Positions 8,037 through 15,441 of a stretch of DNA of 64,000 bases are shown piece after piece. The translations under genes and the position numbers were made by a program. Origin of the DNA: CAYVHB01 sp964450865 (GTDB lineage Bacteria; Bacillota; Clostridia; Saccharofermentanales; UBA5734); NCBI GenBank assembly GCA_964450865.1, contig CAYVHB010000015.1, positions 1 to 64,000 on the forward strand, in the 5' to 3' direction. The notes beneath the pieces were generated by a model. The model saw only the letters and a list, made by a program, of their open reading frames with translations. It searched no databases and was not told where the DNA came from. How positions within the stretch are numbered: the stretch's first letter is position 1; the number at the start of each line of letters is the position of its first letter.

Positions 8037-9638
8037 ATGAAACTGAACTTGTCAGAACTGCAGAACCGTGAACAGTGGACATCAAAAGGCTATCAGCTGC
8101 CCCAGTATGATATCGAGGCGGCCAAAGCCAGAACCCTGGCCGAACCGATGTGGGTGCACTTCGGAGCCGGCAATATTTTCCGTGGTTTCCCGGCTGTCTG
8201 CCAGGAGAAGCTGCTCAATGAAGGCCTGTCTGAGCGCGGTATCATTGTGGCTGAAGCGTTCGACGAAGAGATCATTGATAAAGCCTATCGCCCCTTCGAT
8301 AATCTCAGCCTGATGGTGGCTCTGAATTCAGACGGCAATATCGGCAAGCAGGTTGTTGCCAGCGTGCTGCATTCCGTCAAGCCCAGTAGTGAACTGGATG
8401 AACTGGTCCGCGTTTTCACCACGCCCTCGCTGCAGATGGTCAGTTTTACGATTACCGAAAAAGGTTACGCGGTCAAGAAAGCCGATGGACAGTATCTGCC
8501 CTGGATTGCCGCTGATTTCGCCGCCCTGCCGACAAAAGCGGCCAGCCTGATCAGCCTGCTGACGCTGCTGGTTTACAAGCGTTATGAAGCCGGCCAGCTG
8601 CCGGTGGCCCTGGTCAGCATGGACAATTGTGCACACAACGGCGACAAGCTGTATGCGGCGGTCATGACCTTTGCCAATGAATGGACAACGCGCGGCCTGA
8701 TTGACGCGGGTTTCATCAATTACCTCAATGACCGGACGAAAGTGTCATTCACCTGGAGCATGATCGACAAGATTACCCCCCGCCCGTCCGATGTTGTGGT
8801 CAACCTGCTCAAGAATGACGGCTATGAGAGCACCGACCTGATCATCACGGCCAAGAATACCTACACCGCTTCGTTTGTCAATGCCGAGCCGACTCAGTAC
8901 CTTGTCATCGAAGACTGGTTCCCCAATGGCCGCCCGCCGCTGGAAAAGGCCGGCGTCCTGTTTACGGATCGTGAAACCGTAGACAAGATCGAAACCATGA
9001 AAGTGACGACCTGCCTCAATCCGCTGCACACGGTCATGGCAATCTATGGCACCATGCTGCGCTTCCAGACGATTGCTGACTGCACGAATGACCCCTACCT
9101 CAAGGCATTTGTCGAGAAGGTCGGCTATGTCGAAGGCATGCCGGTCGTCGTTGATCCGGGCGTTATCAATCCGGCCGAATTCATCAAGACCGTCCTTGAG
9201 GACCGCTTCCCGAATCCTTTCCTGCCGGATACGCCCCAGCGTATTGCTACCGACACGTCCCAGAAGATCCCGGTCCGCTTCGGCGAAACGCTCAAGTCCT
9301 ATCTGAAGCGCGGTCTGGGTGAAGAGCAGAACCTGACCTACATCCCGCTGTTCTTTGCCGGCTGGCTGCGTTACCTGCTGGCCGTCGATGACAACGGACA
9401 GCCGCTGGAACTCTCACCCGACCCGATGCTCGATGAGATGAAAGCCAAGCTGGCTTCGATCAGACTGGGCGACACCGGCCCGTTCGAGGCTGTCCTGCAG
9501 CCGATCCTGGCCAATGCCAATATCTTTGGTATCGACCTGGTCGCCTATGGCCTGGACAAGAAAGTCATTGGCTTCTTCAGCGAACTGGTTGCCGGCCCCG
9601 GCGCCATCCTGGCTACCCTCAAGAAATACCTGGGCTAA
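8037..9638 (+). CDS. Mannitol dehydrogenase-family oxidoreductase
   Basis: A 533-residue member of the long-chain mannitol dehydrogenase / fructuronate reductase (UxuB-like) family, which oxidises sugar alcohols or reduces keto-uronates with NAD(P). The N-terminal Rossmann motif is VHFGAGNIFRGF (about residues 40-51). VSMDNCAHNGDK and the Lys/Asn/His region MKVTTCLNPLHTVMA (about 321-335) fit the catalytic domain. GAGG lies before the ATG and a terminator follows, so it is a single-gene unit. Substrate is not readable; no uronate or mannitol genes are adjacent. Confidence 0.88.
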   Translation: MKLNLSELQNREQWTSKGYQLPQYDIEAAKARTLAEPMWVHFGAGNIFRGFPAVCQEKLLNEGLSERGIIVAEAFDEEIIDKAYRPFDNLSLMVALNSDGNIGKQVVASVLHSVKPSSELDELVRVFTTPSLQMVSFTITEKGYAVKKADGQYLPWIAADFAALPTKAASLISLLTLLVYKRYEAGQLPVALVSMDNCAHNGDKLYAAVMTFANEWTTRGLIDAGFINYLNDRTKVSFTWSMIDKITPRPSDVVVNLLKNDGYESTDLIITAKNTYTASFVNAEPTQYLVIEDWFPNGRPPLEKAGVLFTDRETVDKIETMKVTTCLNPLHTVMAIYGTMLRFQTIADCTNDPYLKAFVEKVGYVEGMPVVVDPGVINPAEFIKTVLEDRFPNPFLPDTPQRIATDTSQKIPVRFGETLKSYLKRGLGEEQNLTYIPLFFAGWLRYLLAVDDNGQPLELSPDPMLDEMKAKLASIRLGDTGPFEAVLQPILANANIFGIDLVAYGLDKKVIGFFSELVAGPGAILATLKKYLG

Positions 9639-9690
9639 GCTGCATCGCAAAAGCCTATCGCGTAAACTGCATCGCACGCTGCTGAACTGA

Positions 9691-9745
9691 AAACACCGGA
9701 CACTGGCCAGGAGAGGGGCCTGTCGTCCGGTGTTTCTTCTTCATA
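9691..9745 (+). terminator. Rho-independent-type terminator
   Basis: AAACACCGGAC (9691-9701) pairs perfectly with GTCCGGTGTTT (9725-9735), followed by CTTCTTC. It ends the oxidoreductase transcript. The remaining bases to 9943 hold a weak CGTTTT/AAAACG hairpin near 9866 and nothing else recognised. Confidence 0.75.
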
Positions 9746-9939
9746 TCCATTCCAGGCACTCGCAGACGTTCTATGAAGCGGACGGGCCTATTCAAGCGCG
9801 CATGTTTTGCGGGCTTATATATACCTCGCCCCTGGTTTTTTGCTCATATTTGACGAATTGGATTCGTTTTCTTACGTTAAAACGTGCGGATTGCAAGGCT
9901 TATGCCTGGAGCTGTGTGATTTGACCTGCCACGACAGAT

Positions 9940-10465
9940 CGCCTCAGGCGTGGCGGCTGCGGCGTTCGAGAGTGGAGAGGGCGGCGATCAGCAGGCCGGA
10001 GATCAGGAAGTAGAGCAGGGCGACCATCAGCAGCGGGAAGAATGCGTCAAAGGTGCGGCTGCGGATGATATCGCCGGCCTTGGTCAGGTCCTCGACCGCG
10101 ATATAGCCGACGATCGAGGTCATCTTGACCATCGAGATCAGCTCACCCTTGTAAACCGGCAGGACCTGGCGGATGGCCTGGGGCATGACAATGTAGAGAA
10201 AAGTCTGGCCGCGACTGAAGCCACCGGCGATGCCGGCCTCGGTCTGGCCCTTGTCGATGCTGAGAATCGCCGCCCGGAACATCTCTGAGACATAGGCGGC
10301 AAAGTTGAGGCTGAAGGCAACAACGGCGACGAGCAGGGCGCTGATCTGGACAGAGGCGAAGACGACATAGAAGATGATCAGGAGCAGGACCAGGGCCGGC
10401 AGGCCACGCAGGATGGTGATGTAGATACTGGCGACCGTGTGCAGGATGCGGTTGCGGGCCATGCG
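9940..10465. repeat. Near-identical permease repeat, copy A
   Basis: About 525 bases, starting at CGCCTCAGGCGTGGCGG, are repeated at 12771-13296 with one difference noticed by eye until about 10463, after which the copies drift apart gradually. They encode the C-terminal permease part of both binding-protein/permease fusions. Such identity next to divergent binding domains points to recent gene conversion. Confidence 0.9.
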
Positions 10466-11485
10466 CAGGAAACAGACCAGCGCGCCGAGCAGGGTGCCGA
10501 GGACGGCCGAGAGCAGGGCGATCATAACGGTGGCTCCCAGGCCGGACAGGATCAGGCGGTAGCGGTTCTCGACGATGATATTATTGTAGAAGCTGTCGCC
10601 GACCTGCTGGAAAAAGGTCCGCTCCGGCTCACCGGAGCCGCCGGGCGTGTCCGGATCCGGCTGGCTGCCGGCCAGGTTTTCACGCAAAATCAAAGCCGAT
10701 GCCCCGCTGTCAAAGTAAGGATCGGAAAAGTCGGCTTTTTTCAGTCGTTCTTCGGTAATGGCGATGGAACTGATCGCGACATCGATTTTCCTGGTGGCCA
10801 GGGCCGCGATCAGGCTGCCAAATTCCATATCCTGGAAAGTGAGCTTGTAGCCAAGGTAGGCGGCAAATCGGGTTGCCAGTTCCACGTCAAAGCCAGCCCG
10901 TTTCCCGTCAATCAGCGTCGACATCGGTAATCCCATTTCACTGGAACAGCCAACCACCAGGGTGCCATTGGCTCCGCTGCTGGCAATCTCCGGCATCTGG
11001 TTATCGCCCTCGGTTATCCAGCGCCTGATCATGTCGTTGTAAAGGCCATCGCTGCGCAGCTGTTTTAAAAACGTATTGAACTGGCCACGCAACTCATCAT
11101 CAGCGGGATTGAAAGCCGCGCCGAGATCCTTGGTGTAAAGCGGTTCACCCAGCGCAACGATGCTTTTATCGGTCCGTTGCAGGACAATCAGGGACAGCGT
11201 GTCATAGAGCGCGGCATCGACCTTGCCGCTTTTGACAGCCAGCAGCAGATCAGTCGGGTTCTTGTATCTTTCGATGGTCGCCCGAGGAAAGTGCTCGTTG
11301 GCATACAGATCCATGGTCGAACCAAGCAAGACCGCGATTTTTTTGTCAGCCAGGTCATCGACACTGGCGAATTGCCCGGCTGCTGCAGACGTCGGTTCAC
11401 TGGCGGCCCGGACCGGGACAATCAGACTGGCTGCAATCAAAAGAACAACGAGCAGCAGCCCATATTTTGAAATTCGCAGATTCAT
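9944..11485 (-). CDS. Amino-acid-type ABC binding protein/permease fusion, lobes permuted
   Basis: A 513-residue fusion. Residues 1-27 are a signal peptide. About 38-165 resembles the second lobe plus C-terminal part of an SBP_bac_3 binding protein (DLADKKIAVLLGST, GKVDAALYD, ending DGLYNDMIRRWI). About 175-275 resembles the first lobe (GTLVVGCS, GFDVELATRFAAYLGY, TEERLKKADFSDPY). So the lobes are in reverse of the usual order. From about 300 to the end is a HisM/GlnP-type permease with the EAA-like loop GGFSRGQTFLYIVMPQAIRQVLP. GGAGGG precedes the ATG. It is last in the operon, after the ATPase gene. Polar amino acids are the likely ligands. Confidence 0.9.
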   Translation of the reverse strand: MNLRISKYGLLLVVLLIAASLIVPVRAASEPTSAAAGQFASVDDLADKKIAVLLGSTMDLYANEHFPRATIERYKNPTDLLLAVKSGKVDAALYDTLSLIVLQRTDKSIVALGEPLYTKDLGAAFNPADDELRGQFNTFLKQLRSDGLYNDMIRRWITEGDNQMPEIASSGANGTLVVGCSSEMGLPMSTLIDGKRAGFDVELATRFAAYLGYKLTFQDMEFGSLIAALATRKIDVAISSIAITEERLKKADFSDPYFDSGASALILRENLAGSQPDPDTPGGSGEPERTFFQQVGDSFYNNIIVENRYRLILSGLGATVMIALLSAVLGTLLGALVCFLRMARNRILHTVASIYITILRGLPALVLLLIIFYVVFASVQISALLVAVVAFSLNFAAYVSEMFRAAILSIDKGQTEAGIAGGFSRGQTFLYIVMPQAIRQVLPVYKGELISMVKMTSIVGYIAVEDLTKAGDIIRSRTFDAFFPLLMVALLYFLISGLLIAALSTLERRSRHA

Positions 11486-11605
11486 TTCACACCCTCCGCC
11501 TCATTCTGGCCTGGTGGGTAATAGTATCATTCATCGAGTTGTTTGTCTGCAAATGTCGGACCCGGCCGGTTCTGACTGAATGCCGGGTCGGGATGTCTGC
11601 CGCGC

Positions 11606-12691
11606 TCAGGGGTGCCGCACGGCAATCAGCCAGTGATTCCTGCCATTTTCGTAATGATACTGGATCGATTCACAGCGACTGTGGATCAGGCGAAGCGCCA
11701 GGTCGTCAGGCTGCTGGCTGGCGGCCGCCAGCATATCACTGGCCGCGCCGGCACTGCTGACCGCCAGCTCGATGCTGCCTGTTTTCTCGGAATAGGCGAC
11801 CCGCAGATCCAGGTCGGTGATTTCCGGCAACAGGCCCAGCATCTCCTCAACAAGCAGCTGAATGCTGTCTGTTGTTTTCTGGCCCAGCAGGTGCTTGGTG
11901 CAGAAAGTTTCAATCAGGGCATTCATGGCATAAAGATCATAATCGCGGCTGGCAATATGGTAATTGAAGCTGCGGACACGATTGATGAAGGCCCGGGTTT
12001 TCTCACGTTGCGGGTGATCGAAGATCTGGTCCGGCGGACCTTCTTCATAGATCAGTCCTTCATCCATGTAGAAAATACGGCTGGCAATATTGCGGGCAAA
12101 TTCCATTTCATGGGTGACAATTGCCATGGTCATGCCATCCCTGGCCAGGCGCCTGATGACAGACAGCACCTCGCTGACCATGGTCGGATCGAGCGCCGAA
12201 GTCGGCTCGTCGAACAGGATGATATCCGGCTCCATCGCCAGGCAGCGGGCAATCGCAACCCGCTGTTTCTGTCCGCCTGACAGCTGGTCGGGGTAGTTGT
12301 CCGCCTTCTCGCTGAGTCCGACCAGCTTGAGCAGCTCGAGCGCCTTGTCCCGGGCGGCCGCCTTGTCCTTTTTCAGCAGCTTGATCGGCCCGATTGTCAG
12401 ATTGTCCAGGACGGAGAGATGGGCGTACAGATTGAAAGACTGGAAGACCATCCCCATCTTCTGGCGGATTTTCGCAACATTGGTCTTTTTGTCCAGCAGC
12501 GGGATGTCGTTGACATAGATATTGCCGCCTGTTGGTGGATCGAGCAGGTTCAGGCAGCGCAGCAGCGTGCTCTTGCCTGTTCCGGAGGGCCCGATAATCG
12601 CCACGACTTCACCCTGGTGGATCTCGGTATTGATATCCTTGAGAACCTCCAGTGAACCAAAACTCTTGCGCAGGTGTTCAATGCGTATCAT
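11606..12691 (-). CDS. Amino-acid ABC ATPase with C-terminal RsbW-like domain
   Basis: A 361-residue protein. Residues 1-240 are a complete GlnQ/HisP-type ATPase: Walker A GPSGTGKST, Q-loop FQSFNLY, signature LSGGQKQR and Walker B IILFDEPTSALDP. The extra 120 residues align by eye with the RsbW-like protein encoded at 14598-14999: FNYHIAS..DLYAMNALIETFC..IQLLVEEML matches FHYVKAIS..LDQLNVQIENFC..IELVIEELV, and the ends share Y..ENGRN / YVNGRN. The N-box asparagine and glycine-rich lid are missing, so this domain probably does not bind ATP and may be a docking or sensing module. It sits between two binding-protein/permease fusion genes and probably powers both. GGGAG precedes the ATG. Confidence 0.92.
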   Translation of the reverse strand: MIRIEHLRKSFGSLEVLKDINTEIHQGEVVAIIGPSGTGKSTLLRCLNLLDPPTGGNIYVNDIPLLDKKTNVAKIRQKMGMVFQSFNLYAHLSVLDNLTIGPIKLLKKDKAAARDKALELLKLVGLSEKADNYPDQLSGGQKQRVAIARCLAMEPDIILFDEPTSALDPTMVSEVLSVIRRLARDGMTMAIVTHEMEFARNIASRIFYMDEGLIYEEGPPDQIFDHPQREKTRAFINRVRSFNYHIASRDYDLYAMNALIETFCTKHLLGQKTTDSIQLLVEEMLGLLPEITDLDLRVAYSEKTGSIELAVSSAGAASDMLAAASQQPDDLALRLIHSRCESIQYHYENGRNHWLIAVRHP

Positions 12692-12770
12692 ATGGATCTC
12701 CCTGTATGCGGATATTGCGCTGTCCGGCGCGGATTGGCTGGCGGTAAATGTGATCCTGGACTGATGCCTG

Positions 12771-13296
12771 CGCCTCAGGCGTGGCGGCTGCGGCGTTCGA
12801 GGGTGGAGAGGGCGGCGATCAGCAGGCCGGAGATCAGGAAGTAGAGCAGGGCGACCATCAGCAGCGGGAAGAATGCGTCAAAGGTGCGGCTGCGGATGAT
12901 ATCGCCGGCCTTGGTCAGGTCCTCGACCGCGATATAGCCGACGATCGAGGTCATCTTGACCATCGAGATCAGCTCACCCTTGTAAACCGGCAGGACCTGG
13001 CGGATGGCCTGGGGCATGACAATGTAGAGAAAAGTCTGGCCGCGACTGAAGCCACCGGCGATGCCGGCCTCGGTCTGGCCCTTGTCGATGCTGAGAATCG
13101 CCGCCCGGAACATCTCTGAGACATAGGCGGCAAAGTTGAGGCTGAAGGCAACAACGGCGACGAGCAGGGCGCTGATCTGGACAGAGGCGAAGACGACATA
13201 GAAGATGATCAGGAGCAGGACCAGGGCCGGCAGGCCACGCAGGATGGTGATGTAGATACTGGCGACCGTGTGCAGGATGCGGTTGCGGGCCATGTG
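12771..13296. repeat. Near-identical permease repeat, copy B
   Basis: Second copy of the repeat at 9940-10465, offset by 2831 bases and in the same orientation. It begins at CGCCTCAGGCGTGGCGG, which includes the last codons of the gene on the minus strand. The two direct copies flank the ATPase gene, so recombination between them could delete that gene. Confidence 0.9.
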
Positions 13297-14388
13297 CAGG
13301 AAACAGACCAGCGCGCCGAGGAGGGTGCCGAGGACGGCTGAGAGCAGGGCAATGATGACGGTGACCCGGAAGCCGGACAGGATCAGGCGGTAACGGTTCT
13401 CGAGGATGATATTGTTATAGAAGCTGTCGCCAAGTTTCTGGAAGAATGTCCGGTCGGGTTCCTCCGGGTTGGTGGGACCGGTATAGCCCGGCAGGTTTTT
13501 CTTCAGGGCAATCACGGCTGTTCTGGCATTGACATAGGGATCCGAGAAATTGATCTGGCGTGCCCGCTCCTCGGTGATGGTGATCCCGTCGGAGATCATG
13601 TCCACCTTGCCGGCCGCCAGTGAAATGATCAGGGATGAAAACTCCATCGAGACAAACTCGACGGGACGATTGATTGAAGCGGCAAACCGGCTGATGATCT
13701 CAATATCAAAGCCGACATACTGCCCGTTGGCGTATGCGATATAAGGCAGGTCGGCGACTGATACGCCGACGTACAGTTTCTGGCCTTTGGCAGCCCGGTC
13801 AATGTCCGGCATGACTGCCTTTTCCGGATCATGATCGAACCAGCGCTGACAGGCATCGTCCATGATCCCATTAGCCCTGATTTCCCTGAGAAAAGCGTTG
13901 AAATCAGCCAGCAGTTGCGGATTGTTCTTGTTGAAGCCCATACCCAGGGGCATATCCAGCAGATTGTCCGTCAGGATACCCAGGTCCGGGTTTTTCTGCA
14001 AGATAACCAGGGCTGAGACCTTGTCAAAGAAGGCCGCGTCGATCTTGCCGGTTTTTAAAGCCATGATCATGTCGGCGCCACTGGTGAAGCTCAGGCGGGT
14101 GGACTGGGGGTAATTTTCGCGGACAAAATTATCAAAGACAGTCGCCTCGAACACGCCCAGCCGTTTGTCCTTGAGGTCATCGGTGGTAGCCAGCAGTGGC
14201 TGGCCGGTACTGGCCGCTGCTGTGCTGGCTGCTGCAACCGGCACGACGGGCAAAAACAGGCTGGCGCCGCCGATGATCAGCAGGATCAGGGCGGCGATGG
14301 CCAGGCGCTGCAGCGCGGCCCGATAAAAGCCAGGATGCCCTGACTGGCAATCCGGACGACCGACTGGTCCTGAACTGTTTAAACTCAT
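12775..14388 (-). CDS. Second amino-acid-type ABC binding protein/permease fusion
   Basis: A 537-residue paralogue of the 9944-11485 protein with the same permuted order: second binding lobe (about 65-195, DLKDKRLGVFEATVFD, GKIDAAFFD, NGIMDDACQRWF), first lobe (about 205-305, YVGFDIEIISRFAA, TITEERARQINFSDPY), then permease. The binding part is clearly diverged from the paralogue, so a different ligand is likely, while the last 175 residues are nearly identical. The N-terminus has a polar stretch before a signal segment at about 27-50. GGGGAGG precedes the ATG. It is the second large gene of the operon and probably shares the ATPase encoded next. Confidence 0.9.
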   Translation of the reverse strand: MSLNSSGPVGRPDCQSGHPGFYRAALQRLAIAALILLIIGGASLFLPVVPVAAASTAAASTGQPLLATTDDLKDKRLGVFEATVFDNFVRENYPQSTRLSFTSGADMIMALKTGKIDAAFFDKVSALVILQKNPDLGILTDNLLDMPLGMGFNKNNPQLLADFNAFLREIRANGIMDDACQRWFDHDPEKAVMPDIDRAAKGQKLYVGVSVADLPYIAYANGQYVGFDIEIISRFAASINRPVEFVSMEFSSLIISLAAGKVDMISDGITITEERARQINFSDPYVNARTAVIALKKNLPGYTGPTNPEEPDRTFFQKLGDSFYNNIILENRYRLILSGFRVTVIIALLSAVLGTLLGALVCFLHMARNRILHTVASIYITILRGLPALVLLLIIFYVVFASVQISALLVAVVAFSLNFAAYVSEMFRAAILSIDKGQTEAGIAGGFSRGQTFLYIVMPQAIRQVLPVYKGELISMVKMTSIVGYIAVEDLTKAGDIIRSRTFDAFFPLLMVALLYFLISGLLIAALSTLERRSRHA

Positions 14389-14406
14389 TCCGGTGTGCCT
14401 CCCCTG

Positions 14407-14463
14407 TCAATAGCCTGGCTGACAGGTTGCCCGGGCGACTGGTCCTGAACTGCCTGAACGCAT
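14407..14463 (-). CDS. Possible 18-residue leader peptide
   Basis: A short open frame, MRSGSSGPVARATCQPGY, with its own GGGGGAGG. It and its ribosome-binding site are an imperfect copy of the start region of the 12775-14388 gene: both carry a GGCAC ribosome-binding-site flank and the codons for SSGPV. It ends 18 bases before the true start. It may be translated as a leader or be only a by-product of local duplication. Confidence 0.35.
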   Translation of the reverse strand: MRSGSSGPVARATCQPGY

Positions 14464-14597
14464 TCCGACGTGCCTCCCCCGTTATAAGCCGGGCTGTCCG
14501 GTAAGCGCTCGCGCATCAAAATCCGGCAAAATCCGGCAAATTCCAGCAGCCGGACCGCAGAGTCCGGCCGGTCCCGCTTCCAGCGGCTGGCTGATGC

Positions 14598-14999
14598 CTA
14601 AATCATCGCGCGGATCACATTGCGGCCATTTACATAATCATAGGTCAGCGACCGGACCTTCTGCCGGACCAGAAAGATACCCAGGCCGCCAATGCTGCGA
14701 TCTTCAGCCGCCATGGCCGTGTCAGGCGTACTGGCTTCCAGCGGATTGAACGGCGCCGTGTTGTCCGACAGGGTCAGGGTGACCCCGGATGCATCCGCCG
14801 CCAGCTCGATCTGGACCGTCTCATCGGGATTGGCCCGGCTGCCATATTTGATCATATTGGTAACCAGCTCTTCAATGACCAGTTCAATAATGTAGCGTTT
14901 GCGCGGCGCTACATCCTGCTGTTCACAGAAATTTTCGATCTGGACATTCAGCTGATCCAGATCGAATTCGGATATGGCCTTTACATAATGAAAGCTCAT
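14598..14999 (-). CDS. RsbW-like serine kinase / anti-sigma-type ATPase
   Basis: A 133-residue stand-alone HATPase_c_2 domain of the RsbW/SpoIIAB type. The N-box is EELVTNMIKYG (about residues 44-54), the G1 region is LSDNTAPFNP, where the usual glycine is absent, and the G2 lid is IGGLGIFLVRQ. In known systems such proteins bind a sigma factor or phosphorylate a STAS-domain antagonist. Neither partner is encoded in this window. It is the first gene of the minus-strand ABC operon and has a strong promoter upstream; GAGG lies before the ATG. The C-terminus of the ABC ATPase two genes downstream is homologous to it. Confidence 0.85.
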   Translation of the reverse strand: MSFHYVKAISEFDLDQLNVQIENFCEQQDVAPRKRYIIELVIEELVTNMIKYGSRANPDETVQIELAADASGVTLTLSDNTAPFNPLEASTPDTAMAAEDRSIGGLGIFLVRQKVRSLTYDYVNGRNVIRAMI

Positions 15000-15085
15000 C
15001 CATCTGCCTCGCTTGTTAGCTGCCGGGACGACCGGCTGTCAGACTGTTGCAGATCTGGCCCCTGGCTTGTGAATTAATTTGTTTT

Positions 15086-15115
15086 ATTATACGCATTGTC
15101 ACCCCGGGTGGTCAA
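15086..15115 (-). promoter_or_regulatory. Sigma-A promoter of the RsbW/ABC operon
   Basis: Read on the minus strand, TTGACC (15115-15110) and a perfect TATAAT (15091-15086) are 18 bases apart. The start codon of the RsbW-like gene lies about 87 bases downstream. This is one of the best promoters in the window. Confidence 0.7.
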
Positions 15116-15238
15116 TCATCGTTTATTTTCGGCATGCTGACAATAGATTCAGGCTTTCAGATAGACATTCAGATAGTGAATCAGGATGGATCCAGACAGA
15201 TCCAGAAAGATAATGAATCCAGATCATTAACTAGTGTG

Positions 15239-15266
15239 TTGACTAATATTTTTACATGTGTATTAA
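15239..15266 (+). promoter_or_regulatory. Putative promoter of the racemase/sensor operon
   Basis: TTGACT (15239-15244) is followed after 16 bases by TATTAA (15261-15266) in an AT-rich stretch. It would give a leader of about 170 bases before the racemase-like gene. The -10 box matches the consensus at four positions. Confidence 0.5.
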
Positions 15267-15441
15267 TAAAGGCAGATCAAGTGAGTGTCCGCAAAGCGGG
15301 CTGGCTGACTGTCCGGATGCAAGTGTTTTTGCCACAGGAGCCTGCTCTTTCCGGCCTGGCCAGGCGAGTGACTTGAGCAGCGGGAACCAGGTGACGGACA
15401 GGGCCGTCAGGGATTCAGAACGAAGTCGGGAGGAATGTGGG

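Larger units (their letters stand above)
15000..15441. other. 442-bp divergent control region
   Basis: This spacer separates the minus-strand ABC/RsbW operon from the plus-strand racemase operon. It holds a promoter in each direction (listed separately) and, between them at about 15187-15225, three near-copies of GATCCAGA, which could be a shared regulator site. The 170-base leader of the racemase operon has no T-box or other riboswitch signature that I recognise. Confidence 0.5.

Noticed and set aside
15256..15441. A longer N-terminus for the racemase-like protein
   Set aside because: The added residues have no similarity to racemases, and the ATG at 15442 has a good ribosome-binding site.
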